Assembly: GCA_051814705.1 (NCBI GenBank)
Contig: JBPWQW010000001.1
Coordinates: 496,001 to 560,000, forward strand
Source of the DNA: Geojedonia sp051814705
GTDB taxonomy: Bacteria; Bacteroidota; Bacteroidia; Flavobacteriales; Flavobacteriaceae
Reading direction: 5' to 3'
DNA: 64,000 nt
The first letter of the stretch is position 1. Each line of letters opens with the position of its first letter. The notes under the pieces are model-generated. The model was not told the origin of the DNA, ran no database searches, and was given only the letters and a program-made list of their open reading frames with translations. Positions 26,650 through 35,697 of the stretch are shown here, piece by piece. The position numbers and the translations under genes were made by a program.

Positions 26650-28548
26650 ATGAGCGATATTATTAAGCATGAATGTGGAATTGCTCTCATACGGCTTTTA
26701 AAACCACTTGAGTATTATAAAGAAAAATACGGAAGTGCATTTTACGGCGTAAACAAAATGTACCTCTTGATGGAAAAACAGCACAATCGTGGTCAAGATG
26801 GTGCTGGGTTTACAAGCATAAAATTAGACACCAAGCCTGGAGAGCGTTATATAAGTAGAGTTCGGTCTGTGGCTCAACAGCCTATTCAAGATATTTTTGA
26901 CCAAATAAACGACCGTGTCAACAAAGAATATATAGAACATCCCGAGTATATTAATGATGTAGCCCTTCAAAAAAGATTCATACCCTATGTTGGTGAACTG
27001 CTTCTGGGTCATGTCCGCTATGGTACTTTTGGGAAAAACAGTGTAGAAAATGTTCATCCCTTTTTAAGACAAAACAATTGGATGCACCGTAATCTTATTT
27101 TGGCTGGTAATTTCAACATGACCAATGTTAATGAATTGTTTGAAAGCCTTGTCAAATTGGGGCAGCACCCTAAAGAAATGGCTGACACCGTTACAATTAT
27201 GGAAAATATTGGCCATTTTTTAGATGATGCTGTTGCCAAAAAGTATAAACAATTGAAAAAAGAAGGGTACAATAAAAATGAATGTAGCCCTTTAATTGCC
27301 GAACGTTTAAATGTTGCAAAAATATTAAAACGCGCTTCTAAAAATTGGGATGGCGGTTATGTCATGGCTGGTTTGTTAGGTCATGGGGATTCCTTTGTGC
27401 TTCGCGACCCTGCTGGTATTAGACCTGCTTATTTTTATAAAGATGACGAAATTGTTGTTGTCGCTTCAGAACGTCCAGTAATTCAAACTGTTTTTAATGT
27501 TGAATTTAATGATGTTAAAGAGCTCAAACCTGGACATGCTATTATCACAAAAAAATCAGGAAAAACAACTATTTCAAAAATCATTGAACCTTTAGAGCGA
27601 AAAGCCTGTTCTTTTGAGCGCATTTATTTTTCAAGAGGAAGTGACGCAGAAATCTATCAAGAGCGAAAAGAGCTTGGTAAATTATTAATGCCGCGCGTTT
27701 TAACCGCCATTAATAACGACACAAAAAACACGGTTTTCTCCTATATCCCGAATACTGCTGAAACGTCTTTTTACGGCATGGTGGAAATGGTTGAAAAACA
27801 TCTTAATGAAAAGAAAACAAACGCCATTTTAAAAGGAAAAAGAGAGCTTTCAGCTGAAAAAGTAACCGAAATTCTTTCTGAACGACCTCGAATAGAAAAA
27901 ATAGCGATTAAAGATGTTAAGCTTCGCACATTCATTACCGAAGATATCAGTCGTGATGATTTAGTAGCACACGTCTATGATGTTACATATGGGGTCATTA
28001 AACCTACCGATAATCTAGTTATTATTGACGATAGTATCGTTAGGGGCACCACTTTGAAGAAAAGTATCATCAAAATGATGGATAGATTGCATCCTAAAAA
28101 AATAATTGTCGTGTCTTCCGCTCCTCAAATTCGTTATCCTGACTGTTATGGAATAGATATGGCACGATTGGAAGATTTTATTGCCTTTAGAGCGATGATC
28201 GCGCTTTTAAAAGAAACTGATAAGTATCATTTAGTGGAAGAAGTTTATCACAAATGCAAAACTCAAACAGAATTAGAAGATAAAGATGTTAGAAATTTTG
28301 TAAAGGATCTTTATGCAGAATTTACAGATGAAGCTATTGAAAGTAAAATTTCAGAATTGGTCTGTGATAGCTCTATAAACGCCGAAGTGAAGATCATTTT
28401 TCAACCCATTGAAAACCTTCACAAAGCCTGTCCAAAAAATTTGGGGGATTGGTATTTCACAGGAAATTATCCCACCCCAGGAGGCAACCGTGTGGTCAAC
28501 AAATCTTTCATCAATTTTTATGAAGGAAATAAAGAAAGGGCTTATTAA
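26650..28548 (+). CDS. Amidophosphoribosyltransferase-like protein, long Bacteroidota form
   Basis: A 632-residue class II glutamine amidotransferase fused to a PRTase domain. The N-terminal nucleophile is Cys9 (HECGIAL), after a very short propeptide-like stretch. NRGQDGAGF, GHVRYGTFG and ILAGNFNMTN follow as in PurF. The PRPP loop VIIDDSIVRGTTLKKS is intact. It is longer than standard PurF (about 470-510 residues), with inserted segments. Bacteroidota often carry this long form in addition to a regular PurF; whether it performs the first purine step or a related reaction is not clear. It follows the PfkB gene on the same strand. Confidence 0.85.
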   Translation: MSDIIKHECGIALIRLLKPLEYYKEKYGSAFYGVNKMYLLMEKQHNRGQDGAGFTSIKLDTKPGERYISRVRSVAQQPIQDIFDQINDRVNKEYIEHPEYINDVALQKRFIPYVGELLLGHVRYGTFGKNSVENVHPFLRQNNWMHRNLILAGNFNMTNVNELFESLVKLGQHPKEMADTVTIMENIGHFLDDAVAKKYKQLKKEGYNKNECSPLIAERLNVAKILKRASKNWDGGYVMAGLLGHGDSFVLRDPAGIRPAYFYKDDEIVVVASERPVIQTVFNVEFNDVKELKPGHAIITKKSGKTTISKIIEPLERKACSFERIYFSRGSDAEIYQERKELGKLLMPRVLTAINNDTKNTVFSYIPNTAETSFYGMVEMVEKHLNEKKTNAILKGKRELSAEKVTEILSERPRIEKIAIKDVKLRTFITEDISRDDLVAHVYDVTYGVIKPTDNLVIIDDSIVRGTTLKKSIIKMMDRLHPKKIIVVSSAPQIRYPDCYGIDMARLEDFIAFRAMIALLKETDKYHLVEEVYHKCKTQTELEDKDVRNFVKDLYAEFTDEAIESKISELVCDSSINAEVKIIFQPIENLHKACPKNLGDWYFTGNYPTPGGNRVVNKSFINFYEGNKERAY

Positions 28549-28646
28549 ATAAAACCTTAAAAAAACACTTAATCCTTAAAAACCAGCTTTTTAACTGAAA
28601 AAAATGCATTTCATCTAGTATTTACACCTTATAAATAAATTAGATT

Positions 28647-28654
28647 TACATTAG
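28647..28654 (+). promoter_or_regulatory. Putative -7 box of small RNA copy 1
   Basis: TACATTAG, one mismatch from TAnnTTTG, 3 bases before the start of the conserved repeat. The equivalent box of copy 2 is a perfect match. Confidence 0.35.
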
Positions 28655-28657
28655 CTA

Positions 28658-28731
28658 TACCATAACATAAGTAGGTTAAGTTCATGGTAGATTTGGGGCA
28701 AAAAAAGGTGAACTCTCGTTCACCTTTTTTT
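28658..28731 (+). ncRNA. Putative small RNA, copy 1 of a tandem pair
   Basis: About 74 bases. The 5' stem pairs TACCAT with ATGGTA around a loop containing AAGTAGGTTAAG; a single-stranded GATTTGGGGC follows; then a terminator GGTGAAC, loop TCTC, GTTCACC, T-run. The unit is nearly identical to 28888-28959. The next gene on this strand is 1 kb away and the nearest gene (sodA) is convergent, so a riboswitch role is unlikely. No open reading frame is present. I do not recognise the family; the flavobacterial Flavo-1 RNA motif is one to compare. Confidence 0.6.
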
Positions 28732-28875
28732 ATTTTAATGCTTTTAAAAGCTGATTCTTTTTTAATATCATTCCATAATCCACAAGATTTAAATCTCAAA
28801 ACAACACATTTATCCTTTTAAGCCAATTTATAGACCGTTTGTCTAATATATTTATGGTTTAGAAATAAGTCCACA

Positions 28876-28883
28876 TATATTTG
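28876..28883 (+). promoter_or_regulatory. Putative -7 box of small RNA copy 2
   Basis: TATATTTG matches TAnnTTTG exactly, ending 4 bases before the conserved repeat starts. Confidence 0.55.
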
Positions 28884-28887
28884 TAAA

Positions 28888-28959
28888 TACCATAACATAA
28901 GTAGGTTAAGTTTATGGTAGATTTGGGGCAAAAAAGGTGAACGCAAGTTCACCTTTTTT
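28888..28959 (+). ncRNA. Putative small RNA, copy 2 of a tandem pair
   Basis: About 72 bases; the first 49 or so differ from copy 1 by a single substitution plus one A in an A-run. The substitution (T for C) extends the 5' stem to eight pairs, TACCATAA with TTATGGTA. The terminator has the same stem GGTGAAC/GTTCACC but a different loop, GCAA (a GNRA tetraloop). Conservation of the stems with a changed loop argues for a structured transcript that ends at its own terminator. Confidence 0.65.
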
Positions 28960-29011
28960 CATTTATGTCACAGTTGAAAATAATAATCTCTATTTATTAA
29001 AAACTCTAAAT

Positions 29012-29042
29012 AAAAAAAGCAAGCTCAAAGAGCTTGCTTTCA
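29012..29042. terminator. Terminator downstream of sodA
   Basis: AAAGCAAGCTC, loop AAA, GAGCTTGCTTT, flanked by A and T runs; symmetric, so it can serve sodA (minus) and transcripts from the left. Confidence 0.8.
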
Positions 29043-29062
29043 AAAAATTATGTAACTTAAAT

Positions 29063-29671
29063 TTATTTAGCTAAAGCATAACGTCTTTCAACTTCGTTCC
29101 AGTTTATTACATTAAAAAAGGCATTAATATAATCTGGTCTTCTATTTTGGAAATTCAAATAATAAGCGTGTTCCCAAACGTCCAAGCCTAAAATCGGTGT
29201 GCCTCCACAACCTGCTCCTGGCATCAATGGGTTATCTTGATTGGGTGTTGAGCAAACTTCAACTTTTCCTCCTTTATGTGCACAAAGCCAAGCCCAGCCA
29301 GAACCAAAACGGGTAGCAGCAGCTTTACTAAATGCTTCTTTAAAGGCATCTGTGCTTCCAAAAGCAGTGTCAATGGCTTTTTTAAGTTCGCCTGACAAAT
29401 ATCCTTTACCTTCTGGATTCATAACATCCCAAAATAACGAGTGATTATAAAATCCTCCACCATTATTTCTAACGGCAGCATTATTCATATCCAAATTAGT
29501 AAGAATGTTTTCGATAGTTTTTCCAGTTAAAGCTGTACCTTCAATAGCTGCATTAAGATTATTTGTGTAACCCTGATGGTGTTTCGTGTAGTGAATCTCC
29601 ATAGTACGGGCATCAATATGTGGTTCTAAAGCATCATACGCATATTTTAATTTCGGTAATTCGAAAGCCAT
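29063..29671 (-). CDS. sodA: Superoxide dismutase, Fe/Mn type
   Basis: A 202-residue cytoplasmic enzyme that disproportionates superoxide. Metal ligands are in EIHYTKHHQGY, FYNHSLFWDVM and LDVWEHAYYLNFQNRR. The start at 29671 (MAFELPKLKYAYDALEPHID) is the conserved N-terminus; the reading frame is open for 30 more codons upstream but these are not conserved. Metal choice (Fe or Mn) cannot be decided from sequence alone. Convergent with the small RNA pair and divergent from the AddA-like gene. Confidence 0.96.
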   Translation of the reverse strand: MAFELPKLKYAYDALEPHIDARTMEIHYTKHHQGYTNNLNAAIEGTALTGKTIENILTNLDMNNAAVRNNGGGFYNHSLFWDVMNPEGKGYLSGELKKAIDTAFGSTDAFKEAFSKAAATRFGSGWAWLCAHKGGKVEVCSTPNQDNPLMPGAGCGGTPILGLDVWEHAYYLNFQNRRPDYINAFFNVINWNEVERRYALAK

Positions 29672-29707
29672 AATATTTATATTTATATTGTTAATAATTA
29701 ATTCCTC

Positions 29708-29715
29708 CAAATTTA
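29708..29715 (-). promoter_or_regulatory. Promoter -7 box of sodA
   Basis: TAAATTTG on the minus strand, an exact TAnnTTTG, about 36 bases before the sodA ATG; it supports the start at 29671 over the longer frame. Confidence 0.5.
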
Positions 29716-29794
29716 CGTATAAAACAGCGCAATTAAAAATAATAAATCGTAATGAAATCATTGATTGTTTCTATCTTGTATCAAAATATTTTTC

Positions 29795-32700
29795 ATGTTA
29801 GCTTCTAATGATTTTACAATTTACAATGCTTCTGCAGGAAGTGGAAAAACATTCGCAGTTGTAAAAAATTATTTAAAAATTTTATTCTTATCCAAATACT
29901 CGCTTGAGTTTAAATCCATCTTAGCATTGACTTTCACCAATAAGGCTGTTGGCGAAATGAAAGAGCGTGTAATTGACATGCTCAAGGCTTTTTCAAACTC
30001 AACGATCATTGAAAATCCCAACAGCATGTTTTCCATGTTGGTTCAAGAATTGGAAATTGAACCTGAAATCTTACATAAAAAGTCTAAAATCTTACTCAAT
30101 TCCATAGTTCACAATTATGCTTCGTTTGATATCTCCACAATAGATAAATTTAACCACAAACTTATCAGGACTTTTGCCTACGATTTAAATTTACCCTTAA
30201 ACTTCGAAGTGGAACTGGACACTATTGAGGTACTTAATAAGGCGGTTGATAAACTTATTGATAAAGCGGGTACCGATAAAGAATTAACCAAAGTACTCGT
30301 TGATTTTGCAATTGAAAAGGCCGACGAAGATAAAAGCTGGGATATTGCTTACGACTTTAATGCTATTGCAAAATTATGGATTGACGAAAACCAAATCCCA
30401 TTTCTTGAGACCATAAAATCCAAGTCTATAGATGATTTTAAAATCCTTAAAAATCAACTTGTAAAACAGATAAAAGCCATTGAAAATGAAATTGTTTTAA
30501 CCGCCCAAAACACCTTGGAGCTTATTGTGAATCATGGCTTGCAGTTTGAAGACTTTTCAAGCGGCTATCTGCCTAAATATTTTGAAAAATTAATCCATAG
30601 AAATCTGGACCTAACCTTTAATTTGAAGTGGCAAAATGATTTAATAGAAGCTGCCCCCTTATATCCAAAACGCGTGACCCCAGATACAGCTGCGCTTATC
30701 GATTCTATTCAACCTGATTTAGCCACTAATTTTAACGCTACAAAGGCGCATATTATTGAGCATAATTTTCTGAAAAATGTTTATAAAAACATAACACCCT
30801 TATCGGTTTTAAATGAAATTTATAAAGCGTTGCAAGAGCTAAAAGTAGAAGATAATATTCTGTTGATTTCAGAATTTAATTCCATAATAAGCAATGAAAT
30901 AAATAAACAACCTGTACCCTATATTTATGAACGTATTGGCGAGAAGTTTAAGCATTACTTTATTGACGAATTTCAGGACACATCGGTATTGCAGTGGACT
31001 AATTTAATCCCTCTAATTGACAATGCCCTGTCTGGTGAAACCTTAAAAGGTGAAAGAGGGTCTACTATGTTGGTGGGTGATGCCAAACAAGCCATTTATA
31101 GATGGCGTGGCGGGAAACCAGAACAATTTATCAGTTTATACAGTGATGAAAATCCGTTTCACGTCGACAAAATCGTTAAAAATCTTCCTGTGAACTACCG
31201 TAGCTCTAAAGCTGTTGTCAATTTTAACAATACGTTTTTTAAACATCTTTCAAATTTTGCATTTTCAAATCCCGATCATCAAAACATTTTTGAAAATTGC
31301 CTCCAAGACCATTTTTTGGAACATGAAGGATATGTTGAGATTTCATTTTTAGACACTTCAGATAACGACAAAAATTTGCTCTATTGCGAAAAGGTTTTAA
31401 AAGCCATCAATAAAGCTAAATCAAATGGATACAATTTAAGCGACATTTGTGTTATAACTAGAAAAACAAAGGAAGGTATCGCTATTGCGGAATTTTTAAG
31501 TGAGCAAAACATCACCATCGTTTCGTCTGAAACATTAATGCTCCAGAATTCTCCAGAAGTTAATTTTATAATAAGCCTTTTAACTGCAGTAGATCAACCC
31601 AATAATAATCAAACAAAAATTGAATTCCTCACGTATTTGGCTGAACACCAACTCCACATTGAAGACCAACATGAATTCTATAAAAGGCATGTTCATTTAG
31701 ATTTGCATGCATTATTTAAAGCATTAAAAACGTTTGACTATTATTTTAGTATTGAAGTTTTTACCCGGTCTCCACTTTATGAAGCCGTCGAAGCTATTAT
31801 AAGAGCGTTTAAACTTGATAAGACTTCAAATGCTTACCTCCAATTTTTTCTTGATGAAGTTTTAGACTATTCTCTTAAAAACCAAAGTGATCTTTCAGGA
31901 TTTTTAAAATATTGGGGACGCAAAAAAGATAAGTTGAGCATTGTATCTTCTCAAAGTAAAGATGCTGTCCAAATTATGACCATACATAAATCTAAAGGAC
32001 TGGAGTTTCCGGTAGTGGTTTTCCCTTATGCCAATCAGGATGTTTATTTTGACATGAACCCTAAAGTTTGGTTTCCAGTCGATGAAACTAAGTTTTGTGG
32101 GTTTCCGTATGTGTACCTGAATTTGAATAAGGATTTAGAAGATTATGGCACCTTGGGACATGATATTTACAAGGACTATAAATCCAAATTGGAATTGGAC
32201 AGCATAAATTTACTCTATGTGGTAATGACAAGGGCTGTTGAACAACTTTATGTGATTTCAGAATTGGATTTGGACAAAGGTGGAAACGAAAAGTTAAAAT
32301 ATTATTCGGGTTTATTTATTAACTATTTAAAATCTAATACACTCTGGGATCTTAATCAATTAGAATACAGTTTTGGGAACCCCGAAAAAGGCATTGCTAA
32401 AGCCGAAAACAAGGAAACCATTCTTCAAACCCTCTTTATTTCAACTTCCAGAGAAAATCATAACCTTAATATTTTAACCAATGGGGGTTATTTGTGGGAT
32501 ACCACCCAAGAAAAAGCGATAGAAAAAGGCAATTTAATTCATCTTATTATGTCTCAAATAAAAACGGAAGATGATATTGATTATGTGTTTGAAAACTTTA
32601 AAGATTCTGGTAGAATAGATGAAAATCAAACTGAAGAACTAAAACCAATTGTCAATTCCATTGTTTATCACAATCAACTAAAAGAATACTTCAAGCCCAA

Positions 32701-32941
32701 TTTGACAATTTATAACGAAAAAGACATCTTAACGGCTCAAGGCATCATCGTTCGGCCAGACAGAGTTATTATTGATAAAAGCAACCGAGCTGTTATTTTA
32801 GACTATAAAACAGGAGGTGAAGAACCAAAACATAAAGAACAATTGCAAACGTATCAAAATGTGTTGGAAGACATGAATTTTGAAGTCGTCAAAAAAATAC
32901 TTGTTTATGTAAATACCGATATTCAAATAAAAGAATTTTAA
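29795..32941 (+). CDS. AddA-like UvrD helicase/nuclease
   Basis: A 1048-residue superfamily 1 helicase of double-strand break repair. Walker A NASAGSGKTFAVV is at about 10-22; Walker B DEFQDTSVLQW, LVGDAKQAIYRWRGG, MTIHKSKGLEFPVVVFP and NLLYVVMTRAVEQLY are the further helicase motifs. A C-terminal PD-(D/E)XK nuclease ends in DRVIIDKSNRAVILDYKTG and EQLQTYQ. The ATG at 29795 is chosen; a TTG at 29765 would add ten residues. Its likely AddB-type partner is at 35698, two genes away. Confidence 0.9.
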   Translation: MLASNDFTIYNASAGSGKTFAVVKNYLKILFLSKYSLEFKSILALTFTNKAVGEMKERVIDMLKAFSNSTIIENPNSMFSMLVQELEIEPEILHKKSKILLNSIVHNYASFDISTIDKFNHKLIRTFAYDLNLPLNFEVELDTIEVLNKAVDKLIDKAGTDKELTKVLVDFAIEKADEDKSWDIAYDFNAIAKLWIDENQIPFLETIKSKSIDDFKILKNQLVKQIKAIENEIVLTAQNTLELIVNHGLQFEDFSSGYLPKYFEKLIHRNLDLTFNLKWQNDLIEAAPLYPKRVTPDTAALIDSIQPDLATNFNATKAHIIEHNFLKNVYKNITPLSVLNEIYKALQELKVEDNILLISEFNSIISNEINKQPVPYIYERIGEKFKHYFIDEFQDTSVLQWTNLIPLIDNALSGETLKGERGSTMLVGDAKQAIYRWRGGKPEQFISLYSDENPFHVDKIVKNLPVNYRSSKAVVNFNNTFFKHLSNFAFSNPDHQNIFENCLQDHFLEHEGYVEISFLDTSDNDKNLLYCEKVLKAINKAKSNGYNLSDICVITRKTKEGIAIAEFLSEQNITIVSSETLMLQNSPEVNFIISLLTAVDQPNNNQTKIEFLTYLAEHQLHIEDQHEFYKRHVHLDLHALFKALKTFDYYFSIEVFTRSPLYEAVEAIIRAFKLDKTSNAYLQFFLDEVLDYSLKNQSDLSGFLKYWGRKKDKLSIVSSQSKDAVQIMTIHKSKGLEFPVVVFPYANQDVYFDMNPKVWFPVDETKFCGFPYVYLNLNKDLEDYGTLGHDIYKDYKSKLELDSINLLYVVMTRAVEQLYVISELDLDKGGNEKLKYYSGLFINYLKSNTLWDLNQLEYSFGNPEKGIAKAENKETILQTLFISTSRENHNLNILTNGGYLWDTTQEKAIEKGNLIHLIMSQIKTEDDIDYVFENFKDSGRIDENQTEELKPIVNSIVYHNQLKEYFKPNLTIYNEKDILTAQGIIVRPDRVIIDKSNRAVILDYKTGGEEPKHKEQLQTYQNVLEDMNFEVVKKILVYVNTDIQIKEF

Positions 32942-32964
32942 ATTTGCTATAAATAAATAATACT

Positions 32965-34158
32965 ATGTACGGAAAAATAAAACAACATTTACAAAACGAA
33001 TTACTTGACATTAAAGAAGCTGGTTTATTTAAACATGAGCGCATTATTTCGTCCCCTCAAGGTGCAGAAATTACTTTAACCACAGGTGAGACCGTTTTGA
33101 ATTTTTGTGCCAACAATTATTTAGGTTTGTCATCCCATCCAGATGTTATTCAAGCCGCTAAAGACGCAATGGACACCCATGGATTTGGAATGTCTTCCGT
33201 TAGATTTATTTGCGGCACTCAAGACATTCACAAAACATTAGAAGAAAAAATAGCACAGTTTTATGGCACCGAAGACACAATACTATATGCTGCTGCATTT
33301 GATGCCAATGGGGGAGTTTTCGAACCCCTTTTAGGTGAAGAAGACGCTATAATTTCAGATGCTCTTAACCATGCCTCAATCATCGATGGCGTTCGTTTAT
33401 GTAAAGCGGCTAGATATCGGTATAAAAATAGCGACATGGGAGATTTGGAGCAACAACTTATTGAAGCCAATAAAAATAAGGCGCGATTCAAAATTATCGT
33501 TACAGATGGGGTGTTCTCAATGGATGGTGTAGTCGCTCCATTGGATAAAATCTGTGATTTAGCAGATAAGTATGATGCCATGGTTATGATAGATGAATGT
33601 CACGCTGCTGGTTTTATTGGTGAAACAGGACGTGGCACACTTGAAGAAAAAGGGGTGAATGGGAGAATTGACATCATAACAGGAACCTTGGGAAAAGCCT
33701 TAGGGGGAGCAATGGGTGGCTATACAACAGGTAAAAAGGAAATTATTGAAATATTACGTCAACGTTCTAGACCCTATTTATTTTCAAATTCTCTGGCGCC
33801 AGCTATTGTTGGAGCATCCATAAAAGTCTTTGAGATGCTTGAAAATGATACCCGTTTAAGAGATAAATTAGAATGGAACGTCAACTATTTTAAAAAAGGT
33901 ATGAATCAAGCTGGTTTTGATATCGTCGACGGCGATTCTGCTATTGTTCCCGTCATGCTTTATGATGCAAAATTGTCTCAAACTATGGCCAATATGCTGC
34001 TTGAAGAAGGCATATATGTAATCGGTTTCTTTTTCCCTGTAGTCCCTAAAGGAAAGGCTAGAATTAGAGTCCAACTTTCTGCTGCTCATGAAAAAGAACA
34101 TTTAGACAAAGCCATAATATCTTTTGTTAAAGTTGGGAAATTATTAAATATCATTTAA
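32965..34158 (+). CDS. kbl: Glycine C-acetyltransferase (2-amino-3-ketobutyrate CoA ligase)
   Basis: A 397-residue PLP enzyme of the alpha-oxoamine synthase family, which cleaves 2-amino-3-ketobutyrate with CoA to glycine and acetyl-CoA in threonine breakdown. The PLP Lys is in TGTLGKALGGAMGG; VMIDECHAAGFIG and FCANNYLGLSSHP are family motifs. Length and N-terminus (MYGKIKQHLQNEL) fit Kbl. No threonine dehydrogenase gene is next to it. It lies 23 bases after the AddA-like gene. Confidence 0.94.
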   Translation: MYGKIKQHLQNELLDIKEAGLFKHERIISSPQGAEITLTTGETVLNFCANNYLGLSSHPDVIQAAKDAMDTHGFGMSSVRFICGTQDIHKTLEEKIAQFYGTEDTILYAAAFDANGGVFEPLLGEEDAIISDALNHASIIDGVRLCKAARYRYKNSDMGDLEQQLIEANKNKARFKIIVTDGVFSMDGVVAPLDKICDLADKYDAMVMIDECHAAGFIGETGRGTLEEKGVNGRIDIITGTLGKALGGAMGGYTTGKKEIIEILRQRSRPYLFSNSLAPAIVGASIKVFEMLENDTRLRDKLEWNVNYFKKGMNQAGFDIVDGDSAIVPVMLYDAKLSQTMANMLLEEGIYVIGFFFPVVPKGKARIRVQLSAAHEKEHLDKAIISFVKVGKLLNII

Positions 34159-34205
34159 AATTGGTTCAAAGTCTTCAGTTTTAGGGTAAATATTCAATAT
34201 TTTTA

Positions 34206-34213
34206 TATATTTG
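34206..34213 (+). promoter_or_regulatory. Promoter -7 box of the OmpA-like gene
   Basis: TATATTTG, an exact TAnnTTTG, giving a 5' leader of about 65 bases before the ATG at 34281. Confidence 0.5.
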
Positions 34214-34280
34214 TCTTTGTTAATAAACTTTAACAACTTACTTTTGCTTACAATTAACACTTAAAATTAAATTTTAGAAT

Positions 34281-35633
34281 ATGAAAAATCTTAGCAGATT
34301 ATTTTTCGCTATGTTGCTTTTAGTGAGCTTCAACGTTAAGGCACAAGACAGTAACAATCCTTGGGCTATTGGAATTGGTGTAAACGCGGTTGACTTTTAT
34401 CCAACAGGAGAAGATGCTCCTCTCGGTGATTACTTTGACGAGTTCTTTAACTATGGTGACCACTATAATGTGTTACCATCTTTATCTTCTATTTCGGTGT
34501 CAAGATACCTTAGTGACGGTTTTAGTTTAAGCGCTACAGGATCTATTAATAAAATAAAACATTTTGGTGATGCCTCAAAAGATGATTTATCCTATTATGG
34601 CATTGACGGTACAATTAAGTACAACTTCCTTAAATCGTCTTCAACATTTGACCCTTACCTAGGTGCTGGTGGTGGTTATACTTGGGTTGACGAAATTGGT
34701 GCAGGTACTTTAAATGGTACTGTTGGTTTTAATTTATGGTTTTCTGAAAATATCGGTTTAAGCATACAAAGTAGTTATAAACATGCTTTTGAAGATTACT
34801 TATCTTCTCATTTCCAACATACCGCTGCCTTAGTGATTAAATTCGGTGGAAAAGACACCGATGGTGATGGTATTTACGACAAAGATGATGCTTGTCCAGA
34901 TGTTCCTGGTCTAGAAGCTTTTAATGGCTGTCCAGATTCTGATGGCGATGGTATCGAAGATGCTAAAGATGACTGCCCTAACGAAGCTGGTTTAGCTGAA
35001 TTTAATGGCTGTCCAGATTCTGATGGTGACGGTGTTCCAGATAAAAATGATGATTGCCCAACTGTTAAAGGTTTAAAATCTTTAGCTGGTTGTCCTGATG
35101 CAGATGGCGACGGAGTTGCAGATCACAAAGATAAATGTCCAGATGTAGCTGGTCCAGCTGCTAACGATGGTTGTCCTTGGCCTGATACTGATGGCGATGG
35201 CGTTTTAGATAAAGATGACAAATGCCCTAATGAAGTAGGTACAGTAGCTAACAATGGCTGCCCAGAAATCAAACCTACTCCAGCAGTAATGGCTACTTTA
35301 AATGAATATGCTAGAACTATTTTGTTCGATACTGGTAAAGCTACCTTCAAAAAAGAATCTTTACAAACTTTAGGTTCAATGCAAGCTATCTTTAAAGAAT
35401 ACCCAAAAGCAGATTTTTCTATAGAAGGTCATACGGATAGTGTCGGAAGTGAAAAATCTAACCAATTATTATCTGAAAGAAGAGCTAACGCCGTAAGAGA
35501 TTGGTTAATTGCCAACGGAATTAATCAAGATAGACTAACAGCTGTAGGGTTGGGTGAGTCTACTCCAATTGATGATAACAAAACCGCTGCTGGTAGAACA
35601 AACAACAGACGTGTAGAAGTAAAACTTAAATAA
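34281..35633 (+). CDS. OmpA family protein with thrombospondin type 3 repeats
   Basis: A 450-residue outer-membrane protein. Signal peptide MKNLSRLFFAMLLLVSFNVKA. An N-terminal beta-barrel region (about 25-190) is followed by five calcium-binding TSP3 repeats (e.g. DTDGDGIYDKDDACP, DSDGDGIEDAKDDCP, DADGDGVADHKDKCP). The C-terminal OmpA peptidoglycan-binding domain (about 335-450) has FSIEGHTDSVGSEKSNQ and LSERRANAVRDWL, including the Asp and Arg that bind diaminopimelate. It links outer membrane and cell wall. Codon use favours a highly expressed gene. Confidence 0.95.
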   Translation: MKNLSRLFFAMLLLVSFNVKAQDSNNPWAIGIGVNAVDFYPTGEDAPLGDYFDEFFNYGDHYNVLPSLSSISVSRYLSDGFSLSATGSINKIKHFGDASKDDLSYYGIDGTIKYNFLKSSSTFDPYLGAGGGYTWVDEIGAGTLNGTVGFNLWFSENIGLSIQSSYKHAFEDYLSSHFQHTAALVIKFGGKDTDGDGIYDKDDACPDVPGLEAFNGCPDSDGDGIEDAKDDCPNEAGLAEFNGCPDSDGDGVPDKNDDCPTVKGLKSLAGCPDADGDGVADHKDKCPDVAGPAANDGCPWPDTDGDGVLDKDDKCPNEVGTVANNGCPEIKPTPAVMATLNEYARTILFDTGKATFKKESLQTLGSMQAIFKEYPKADFSIEGHTDSVGSEKSNQLLSERRANAVRDWLIANGINQDRLTAVGLGESTPIDDNKTAAGRTNNRRVEVKLK

Positions 35634-35656
35634 GTTATTATAATAAATAAAGCTTT

Positions 35657-35686
35657 AAAAACGCCTCGAATTTCGGGGCGTTTTTT
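35657..35686 (+). terminator. Terminator of the OmpA-like gene
   Basis: AAAACGCC(T)CGAA paired with TTCG(G)GGCGTTTT and a T-run. Confidence 0.85.
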
Positions 35687-35697
35687 ATTTTTATACT

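Noticed and set aside
28658..28959. Idea that the twin repeats are a CRISPR array or riboswitch
   Set aside because: Only two copies, 230 bases apart, each with a terminator, and no gene downstream on the same strand within reach.
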